This document shows, in pieces, positions 56,876-64,000 of a stretch of DNA of 64,000 bases (its first letter is position 1; each line of letters opens with the position of its first letter). The position numbers and the translations under genes were made by a program. The stretch lies in the NCBI GenBank assembly GCA_020698575.1, contig CM036242.1:41164662-41228661 (forward strand). Reading direction: 5' to 3'. Source of the DNA: Bostrychus sinensis (taxonomy: Eukaryota > Chordata > Actinopteri > Gobiiformes > Eleotridae). The notes below the pieces were generated by a model. The model did no database searches. It worked only from the letters and a program-made list of their open reading frames with translations, and was not told where the DNA came from.

Positions 56876-58139
56876 TATTCCTCATTGTCTTGAACCAGAC
56901 CTGAACTTGACCTTTGGTTTGTTAGTCTGTGTGGGTTATGGACATTATTAGTTCAGAGCTAATGTTTTTACCATGTTCCATATTACTGCAGGAGCTATAG
57001 TGCACCTGTGGCAGCCCACTGGGACAGGTGTCTACGGGACGGGGGTGCAGATTTTACAAGGGTCGTGTCCTTTATGAGGCTGCACCTCCACCCACAAACC
57101 CCTTTCCTCCTGCTAAATGGGAAAAACCACACACTGTTAGCTCACTTTACTCCTATCAGTGGGAGTTGAGTCTGTCGATGTTAAGTCTATGAACATCTGG
57201 ACAATTTGCTCCTTTTAATAAATGTGTGGTTTGCCTATACACGGCCGTAAAACATGAATTATATTTACTATTTGGCAGTGATGTTATTTTCCTGGTACAA
57301 GTATCCTAGATGGCTTTGCAAATGCCTTCTTTGTGTACAGCATGAAGGACCTCAGCAAGACTGTAATAGAGTTTCTAACCATGGAAAATAAAACACCGGT
57401 TAAACGTTACAGGCATAAATCCTCGCATGATAGGGATCTTTTTCATCTTTTGACAAAAACAACCCTAATTTTACTACTTTGTTTATCTGGGAGGGTTTGA
57501 ATGTGCAACCCTTAACCAATCACAGCTGCCAGAAAAAGAGAGAGAAAACAAAAAAAAGATATCAGTGGCCTGTTGCTGGAAGCCGGTTTAAGTTCAGTTC
57601 TATGTAAGTTCCGGTTTAATTTGAGCAAACTAAAAAGCAAACGTTTTCTGTCTCCAGAAAGAGGTTTGGATTAGAGCGGTGCTCATGGTCATGGTAACAG
57701 ACTCCACGCAGCTGTCCTGTCCCAGAGCAGTTTTATGTCTGATTTAGAGAACAAGAAACAGACCAAACAGCAAAGAGCAAAATGACACAACTGAACTTAT
57801 ATGAACATTTATTTTTATACAATGGACTTTTATAGACACTTTGTTCACTTAAACTCAGACCATTACTCCTGGTCACATGACAATACCACTGCAGTTTTTG
57901 TCATTTTGCTGTGGTCAAGAAATCTTTGGTGACCCCCTAAGGCCGTGATGCTCTGTTGGACTTTAATTGTTTGTAATATGGTTTTGATATGAGATTCCAA
58001 GGACTCTTCAATATAATCTCATCACTATAGCTTGTATTTGATGATGAAGGTCAGACGTTAATAGGCATACAAGAAGATGGATAGGAGCAGAGCATGAAGA
58101 AGTTTGAATTTGGATTGAGTACTGATGTTGCGCTCCTTC
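56875..58139. other. No recognised feature
   Basis: 57000-57130 is a slightly GC-richer stretch. No gene or repeat was recognised. Confidence 0.4.
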
Positions 58140-58323
58140 TAGATTCTGCTGTTGTTGGCTTTGTTCTGGCAATGATTTCCAGCCTTGATCCCTCCGGAGC
58201 CTAAGTAATTAAACTGTTTAACTTCTTCTAGCATCCGCCCCTTTACCCCAATGGTTTTAGTGATGGGTTTAGTTGTGCTGCCCATAATCTTGGTCTTCTC
58301 TGCACTGACCTTCATGCCATATC
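58140..58323 (-). pseudogene. RTE-like LINE reverse transcriptase fragment
   Basis: The minus strand reads 'YGMKVSAEKTKIMGSTTKP', then 'LEEVKQFNYLGS', then a stop. This is the region just after the catalytic YADD motif in RTE/I-type reverse transcriptases ('NASKTKVM...VKEFKYLGS'). About 60 codons remain. The catalytic motif is absent. Confidence 0.72.
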
Positions 58324-58489
58324 TTTGATGTTTTGATGTTTGACATTGTGACTCACCAGTTCATTCTCACTACCTGCCAATCCATCAGTGACATCTGCAA
58401 CACAAAGGTTTGGGGTAGGGGTCGTCACAATGTGGATAAAGAGAGGCTGGACCACAAACTCTTCTTTATTCATGGCTTTTCCTTTTTAG

Positions 58490-58600
58490 GCTCATCACAG
58501 CAAATCATCCGCGTCCAGTAATTTGCACATTAATTTGGCATATGTGTTACACCTGATGCAACCCGGGCTGATGCATACTGGGACTGTTATTGTCAAAATC
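58490..58600 (-). repeat. RTE/SINE 3'-end-like repeat
   Basis: 'GGCTCATCACAGCAAATCATCC', 'CATTAATTTGGCATATG' and 'CTGATGCAACCCGGGCTGATGC' match 47745-47870. Confidence 0.6.
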
Positions 58601-58844
58601 CATACTATATTATACAGCAAGTTTGGTCATTGGTGTGTCATAGGCAGCTGCTGATGCTGAGACCTTTCACAATGCAATGATTTTTGTGTTTACTACTTGT
58701 GGTTACTTTTTGCTTGTGACAGGCATCATCGAAATTAAATAAAGACTGAATGTTAGTTTATTTATTAAATAGTAGTGATGTACGATACTAGCTTTCTCAC
58801 CTTTGATTTTACATCTGGATCTTAACTGATCCCATCTGTGCTCC

Positions 58845-59260
58845 TGTCCCAACCCATGAGCCCTCAACCTCACCTCTTATGGACTTCCCAGACCCCTCCC
58901 TCACCCCCACTTCCCTGTCTGGATGAGGCCCACCTGCTGCATCCTTACAAACATGAACTATGATCCTATAGATGAGCTAATGGACTTTATTTAATAGCCC
59001 TAGACACATTTAAAGCCTGTCCGTCCTGGGAGAGGATCTCTCCTTCAGTGGGATCCCACAGCTGGGTTTTGGGGAGTTTTTCCTTACAAGAAGGAGGGTC
59101 TAAGGACAGGAGTGTCCTGGGTCTGTTTAGTTTAGTGTAGTTATTGTTTGTGTTGATTGTGTGTTATATCTGATTAACTCTTGGTGAAGCCCTTTGAGGC
59201 GACTGTTGTTGGATGTATAAAATAGGCTATATAAATAAAATTGTATTGAATTGAATTAAA
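58845..59260 (+). mobile_element. L2/Rex1-like LINE 3' end
   Basis: Co-linear with 8270-8705 ('CATGAGCCCTCAACCTCACC', 'TGGATGAGGCCCACCTGCTG', 'TCCTGGGAGAGGATCTCTCC', 'GTTTTTCCTTACAAGAAGG'). It ends 'GGCTATATAAATAAAATTG' with an (ATTGA)n-like tail. No coding part is retained. Confidence 0.68.
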
Positions 59261-59264
59261 TTGA

Positions 59265-59650
59265 TTTGATACCAATCGATACCAAGCCTGGTATTGACAA
59301 TACCATTTCTGATTCAGAAACCACCCCTTACAGTCACAACCATTGTTTATTTATTTATTTTTTATTTTTTTCTGTATTAATTGAATTTTGTAAATGATAA
59401 ATGCCTGTATACACATGCTACTAATAATGGCTCTTTTGTGCCACTGGAGCAGCAGAACACAGTGGATTGGGTTGGACCTGCCACTGTAGAGCACACAAGA
59501 AGGATCCAGAGGAATTTGTTTTATACTAATAACATTGCTTGTCATTACTACAAAAATATCGATACTTTCAGATTGGTATCGATACCACAATTGAATGCAC
59601 AGATATCAAAGGTACTGATGCTTTTGGTATTGATTCACACATCCCTTTTA
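59265..59650 (-). mobile_element. Degraded hAT-type element (GATACC repeats)
   Basis: Right tip on the minus strand: AAAGGGATGTGTGAATCAATACC. Repeated 'ATCGATAC' / 'GGTATCGATACC' motifs occur at both sides, as in fish hAT elements with GATACC subterminal repeats. The left tip is degraded. Confidence 0.45.
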
Positions 59651-60000
59651 AATAGTACTTGCACCAGACCAACATGAACACAATCACTTTGCATTTCTGC
59701 TTTTTATTTATTTTAGCAATATAAAAGCATTCTTTCTGTCCTGCCTTTACAGTGTCATTGGCTCTACAGTTTGAGTAAAAATGCTGCTACTTACTTTTGG
59801 CAGGGTCTGAAACAGCTTCATCCCAGAGTTTGGAGCATTCACTGTATATTATGCATTTTTTATATTTTTGCCAATATGCTGATGCTCCCTTTTTGGTTGG
59901 CTGGTGATCCCGTAGGAGTCATAAATGAATGATAATAGTGGAAAGTAGGGTGTTTGCAGATGCATTCACCTTTTCAATGTCAGGTACATTTTATGAATAG

Positions 60001-60170
60001 TAATAGTAGTAGTATCAGTGGTGGTAGCAGCAGCAGTAGTATCGTTAGAAGTAGTCATGGCTTGGTGCTGCATTGAGTAGTACCCAGTAGTAGTAGTAGT
60101 AGTAGAAGTAGAAGTAGTTCTGATAGTAGAAGCAGTAATAGAAGAACTAGCAGTGGTAGGAGCACTCTAA
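60001..60170. repeat. Trinucleotide array (AGT)n, imperfect
   Basis: AGT/GTA triplets, purest at 60086-60120, mixed with AGC and AGA variants. It is the complementary type to the arrays at 13577 and 15680. Confidence 0.85.
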
Positions 60171-60191
60171 GAACTGTCTATGTATATAAAC

Positions 60192-61258
60192 TAGGGCCGG
60201 GAATCGATTTAAAAAAATTAACTAATTAATCGCAAATCTGAAAAAAATGTATTGTGATTAATCGCGATTAATAACTACCAATTATTAATCGCAATTAATC
60301 GCGATTAATTGCATTATGAATTATGAAACACAAAATTGTAAATTTAGAAAGTTTATTTTGAATTAACCTTCACACACTTTACTGTAAACTTGTGCAATGC
60401 AAACAAAACTTGCAAAGAAAATAAATTAATAGTCTCTTTGAGACCTGTAACTTGTCTTCATTGACAAATGAAGACAAATTTGTTGGTTGTACTTTAAATA
60501 AGGTACAACCAACAAATACACAAAACTTACCTAAAAAAGCTCCAGGTTGCTTAGCTTTGAGATGATATGTTAGGGACCAGTTACTCCAGTGGTAATTGAA
60601 CTCATTTTGTTTTGTCTATATTGCTGTCTGGTGACGATTTGAAGCAGAATTGTCCATTTAGCAATGAGTCTTTGGTCACTCATGTTGCTTTAGCTCGGTC
60701 ACTTGTTGCATTAGGCTCGTTCCAGATGAACTGTGCCTCGCCTGGATTGTGAACGAGAGTGCACGGCCACAGCAGGAGCAGGGGAAATACAACTGTACTG
60801 AAGTCGGACAGTTTGTGTCGGTGCGTTACGTTTCTGATCAGCACTGAACTCAGATCCAATCACTTGTCCATTCACCGCTGACAGGTGTGCGTTTTCCCAT
60901 CATGCACTGAGCCATGCAGCGTCCGCAGTTGCTCCTGATGAACTGCGGCGGCTCAGGCGCTGGTCTCGTTTGGATCTCATGAGCTTTCGGTGGCTGTCGC
61001 ACTTGTGGCATCAGAGCAAGTTGGCAGCAAGTCGGACACAAATCTAACCTGAACACTGCGCACAGACCGACACTGATCCAAACTGCGCAGGTCTGACTCA
61101 TCTCGAACGCGCCTGATGTTCTTCTACGCTCGTGGCGTGTTGCTGTCAGTGTTGTCGTAATATTTTTGTTGTGATCAAATTAATCGATGCGTCAATTGAA
61201 ATTAACGCAATTAAATCAATAAATTAACTGCATTAACGCGATAGTTTTCCCAGCCCTA
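60192..61258. mobile_element. Non-autonomous hAT element, 1067 bp, with palindromic subterminal repeats
   Basis: Left tip TAGGGCCGGGAATCG and right tip GTTTTCCCAGCCCTA. The 8-bp duplication ATATAAAC is exact at 60184-60191 and 61259-61266. The palindrome ATTAATCGCGATTAAT occurs at 60257-60272 and 60294-60309, and related ATTAACGCAATTAA and TTAACGCGATA motifs lie near the right end. The middle (about 60700-61140) is GC-richer but holds no recognisable transposase. Confidence 0.9.
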
Positions 61259-61266
61259 ATATAAAC

Positions 61267-61352
61267 TTTTTTTTTTTTACTTGTAGTATTTTTTTTTTTT
61301 TTTTTTGAGTACTTTTACTTCTACGAGATTTTTTTTTTTTTTTTTTTTTTTA
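61267..61352. repeat. T-rich simple-sequence tract
   Basis: Several long T runs separated by 'ACTTGTAGTA' and 'GAGTACTTTTACTTC' motifs; the latter resemble the ACTCAAGTA-type hAT repeat. Confidence 0.8.
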
Positions 61353-62048
61353 AGAAGTTTCTTAAAAAATTAGACATGGCTTTATTTTAAAGGACTCTTA
61401 TTTTTAGAGGCAGGATTAATTTTTGAGACAACACATTTAAAAATCTTTCTCTGCTTTTATTTTTCTAGTGAACAAAAACAATTTTGATGTTGCACCTCAG
61501 TGCCACCGTATGTTATAAACATGAGACGACATATTAAAGTCTTGTTTTTGTGTTTTGAGATTATACTTATGACATTATACTATTAGGTGATCAATAATTT
61601 AAACACAAGTATTTTTCTTTTCCTTTATGTTGCAGTATATAAAGAGTTAAGAGTCTTTCTCCAGACTTTTCTCGGGCACACAGAGGCAGAATGATATTTT
61701 TTGCATCGTTTCTATTTTGAGCTTCATCAGAGAGAGCAGGGCTTGGCAGGGATCCTCACTCCTCATCATTACCCAGCATGCCACAGGGCTCATTTCCTCC
61801 ATTCAAACTATTGTTACTTCTCCCCGGGGTTTTCCTCCGCTGCCTTCATCACTCGTCAGCCTCTCAGCCCGCGCGCCGTTTTGAGATTTCACTCTCGCCG
61901 CTCTTTCTTTTGCATGTTCACCGCGGTGGAAGTTTCTCTCATGGAAAAGTGAACTGTAACTGTGAACTACTCTGAGTGATTGGCAAAGTCAGCAGCTGGC
62001 AATCATTTATGTTTGTTTTCTGGCACTTTGAGATAGAACAGTTTTATT
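61353..62048. other. No recognised feature
   Basis: Unassigned. 61720-61960 has two overlapping short open frames without family resemblance. Confidence 0.4.
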
Positions 62049-62199
62049 TTAAAGCAGAACTATGCAACTTTTCTGGTTTGCTCAATATATTTTGGTTGCA
62101 TTTCTAAGTAAAGCACTATCGTAAATACTCTCAAGTCCGGACGACTCCTCAGATTGACTCTCAGTTTCTCTTCCTCAAAGGTTTCCTCTGCCTTTTAGA

Positions 62200-62646
62200 C
62201 AAATATTTACTCAAGTAAAAGTAAAAGTGTTACCTTAAAATTTCTACTAAAGTAAAAATATGAGAGTGCTCACTTTCAAATGTACTTGTGAATAAAAAGT
62301 AAAAGTATTTGTCACAGACTCGACAGCTCATGAATGTGTTAAATGTGAGGGATTTTGCTGATTCCAGATGAAATGAACAAACTGCTGCAGTAGAAGAGAC
62401 TGAATCTGTCTCTGAGCTCTTTATTATTCTGATGTTTCTAAAGCAGTACTACTTTACTGCATCTGTTATATTTAAGTACTGTGTGTCTACAATGAGGCCA
62501 TGACAAAAACACAATTTTAAACCAAAACTCAAAAACTGAAGAAAAGTAAAAGTACCCCTTGTAAAATTTACTCAAGTAAAGTACAGATACATAAAAATAG
62601 TACTTAAGTAAAGTAAGTACTTTTACTTTGTTATATTCCACTACTG
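62200..62646. mobile_element. ACTCAAGTA-type hAT element, left end truncated
   Basis: 'TTTACTCAAGTAAAAGTAAAAG' and 'TACTTAAGTAAAGTAAG' at the two sides, with the right tip 'ATTCCACTACTG' at 62646. Same family style as 47873-48127 but with a longer unique middle. Confidence 0.65.
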
Positions 62647-63107
62647 CTTTTAGCCACTCTGCAATGACAAAAATGTAAGAAATAGAGCCAGCGTTGTTGT
62701 TAGGGTTAACCGGGATGTGCCGCTTTCTTGAAAGACTTCAGGGATACCGGGTCGGTGATGCCATTCTTGCAAGGCTGGTTTTTCACTAAGATACACCAGA
62801 GGGGAGTTGAAAGAAACCTCGTTCACACTGCAACAACTCATTTAGCCATTGCACTGACTCCCAAGGCTGTCCAACCCTTATACCCTAATTTTAAAAAGTG
62901 ATATTGTTACTTTTCAGTGACAAAAGTGTCCCCGTCACAAAACATTATTTAAATTTAAGGATTATTATTTTCTGTGTCATGTAGACTCTAAAAACTCCCA
63001 TTAAAATCCATGAAAACCGGTCTGGTTATGAATTTTTGTTACTATCAAAAATTCTCATTTCCATCTGAATTAATGTTGTTGGTGATCTTTGACAAAGGCT
63101 GTAATAA

Positions 63108-63143
63108 CCCCCCCCCCCCACACACACACACACACACACACAC
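63108..63143. repeat. C12 run followed by (AC)12
   Basis: A homopolymer run joined to a dinucleotide microsatellite. Confidence 0.95.
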
Positions 63144-63589
63144 TTACAAAAATCCACTTTGCATTGAAAATAATCAAAATACTTTGTTTATTTGTGTTTT
63201 TTAGATGCTATTACATACACTGGCATAAAAAGAGTTTAAATTCTAAATATTTGGGATTTATAATCAGGGCAGAAAAAAGTAGAAAAAACTACTGTATACA
63301 TTATTTATGATGTTTTTTTAACGAGGACACTTATGTCACTGCACAGGAGCAACAGACCATATTTTGATTAAACAGTGTAAAAATGAAGTAATATTAGATT
63401 TGTGTTTAGAATCTTAAAATTAGTCATAAAATACACAGCAGAGCCAAATTTCATAAAAAAAAAAAAAGGTAAGAACCACTGCATTTGAAAAGGACACTTT
63501 TGTACTTATTGGGGCAATTAAGGTAACAAAAAAAGTTGCATAGCTCATTTTTAACTAGGATTGTGTCGTATTGTGACATTTTCTGTATT

Positions 63590-63742
63590 AGGGTCTGTCT
63601 ACATGTACTTGTCTATTTTAATGTACTTTTTTATTTCTATGTAATTATGGATTATTTTTATGGTTTTAAATAATGTAAAGCACTTTGGGCAACGCTGGTT
63701 GTTGTAAAGCGCTATATAAATAAAGGTTGATTGATTGATTGA
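63590..63742 (+). repeat. LINE 3' end with (TTGA)n tail
   Basis: 'GTAAAGCACTTTGGGCAACG', 'GTTGTAAAGCGCTATATAAATAAA' and the tail (TTGA)4 are the standard 3' end of an L2-like fish LINE. The 5' boundary is approximate. Confidence 0.7.
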
Positions 63743-63958
63743 GGATCAATTGTAAAAGTTAAATCAACCAACTACAAAGTAATTATTCACAATTACTTTT
63801 GCCTGAATGACCAGGATATTATATTCACTTTTTTAGTAGCATAAATGACACAAGCACTATACACTACAATAAATCACACACATATCACATCACATGTTAC
63901 TTTGGTATATACAGTACTTATTGTTCATATGGTTTGTTGTTTTGTTGCTTTGTTTTAG
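63743..63958. other. No recognised feature
   Basis: AT-rich spacer. Confidence 0.4.
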
Positions 63959-64000
63959 GACTGACACAGAGACTGGCTCGTGACCCCCTTGTGGCTGGAT
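63959..64000 (-). repeat. RTE/SINE 3'-end-like repeat, cut by the window end
   Basis: 'GAGACTGGCTCGTGACCCCC' and 'TTGTGGCTGGAT' match the right part of the family at 11041 and 47745. Confidence 0.5.

Larger units (their letters stand above)
62049..63554. mobile_element. Possible TIR element (TTAAAGCAGAACTATGCAAC tips)
   Basis: The left tip TTAAAGCAGAACTATGCAAC and inverted right tip GTTGCATAGCTCATTTTTAA lie 1.5 kb apart, with other insertions between. They may be the two ends of one invaded element or ends of two separate copies. Confidence 0.45.

Noticed and set aside
1..64000. A prokaryotic-style operon, defence island or phage system
   Set aside because: No ribosome binding sites, no co-directional gene runs and no such families. 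The content is vertebrate transposons and simple repeats.

Overview
The window reads as repeat-rich, AT-rich teleost fish DNA, either intergenic or deep intronic. The fish assignment rests on the mobile elements. There are four Rex3 non-LTR retrotransposon copies; the longest contains exact matches to what I recall of the two widely used published Rex3 PCR primer sites. There are also Tc1-like elements with a DD34E transposase, hAT elements with 8-bp target duplications, and the tRNA-headed SINEs and (GATG)n-tailed LINEs typical of fish. I found no intact host protein-coding gene, rRNA, functional tRNA or CRISPR array. The only hint of a host gene is a weak candidate 3' terminal exon with an AATAAA signal on the minus strand at about 7543-5420, split by the Rex3 insertion.

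Layout. 1-5.4 kb: mostly unassigned, with an old BED/ZBED-type hAT fragment, a minisatellite and a broken hAT transposase tail. 5.4-8.7 kb: a 5'-truncated Rex3 with a 14-bp target duplication, followed by LINE 3' ends. 9-12.6 kb: Tc1 relics and TIR elements. 13.5-16 kb: two triplet arrays around a 10-bp minisatellite with no indels over about 570 bp. 16.7-19.1 kb: a TIR element and an L1-like reverse transcriptase remnant. 19.5-21.4 kb: a CCAGGACTAAAC-type minisatellite in three higher-order copies. 22.4-31.2 kb: hAT elements, Rex3 pieces and a hAT nested in another TIR element. 31-41 kb: sparse DNA with a ZBED-type hAT at 34 kb and a minisatellite-bearing hAT beside a Tc1 end at 39.8 kb. 41.5-48.2 kb: a SINE and three nests (LINE in hAT in TIR element; hAT in Tc1; hAT in an RTE-like repeat). 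49-53.3 kb: the largest nest, a 1.57-kb Tc1 element inside a hAT-like element inside a minisatellite-bearing hAT. 54.6-56.8 kb: a hAT with a perfect 8-bp duplication, then a Rex3 that keeps both ends but lost most of its coding region. 58-64 kb: an RTE-like reverse transcriptase remnant, LINE 3' ends, a 1.07-kb hAT with palindromic subterminal repeats, and simple repeats.

No genes work together here as a pathway. The window is a layered record of transposition, and the duplications and nesting let the order of insertions be read. The most distinctive signal is one minisatellite (consensus near CCAGGACTAAAC) found at nine places, mostly inside or next to hAT termini, as if a transposon family carries an expandable tandem repeat. 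All identifications come from reading motifs by eye; none was confirmed by a database search.
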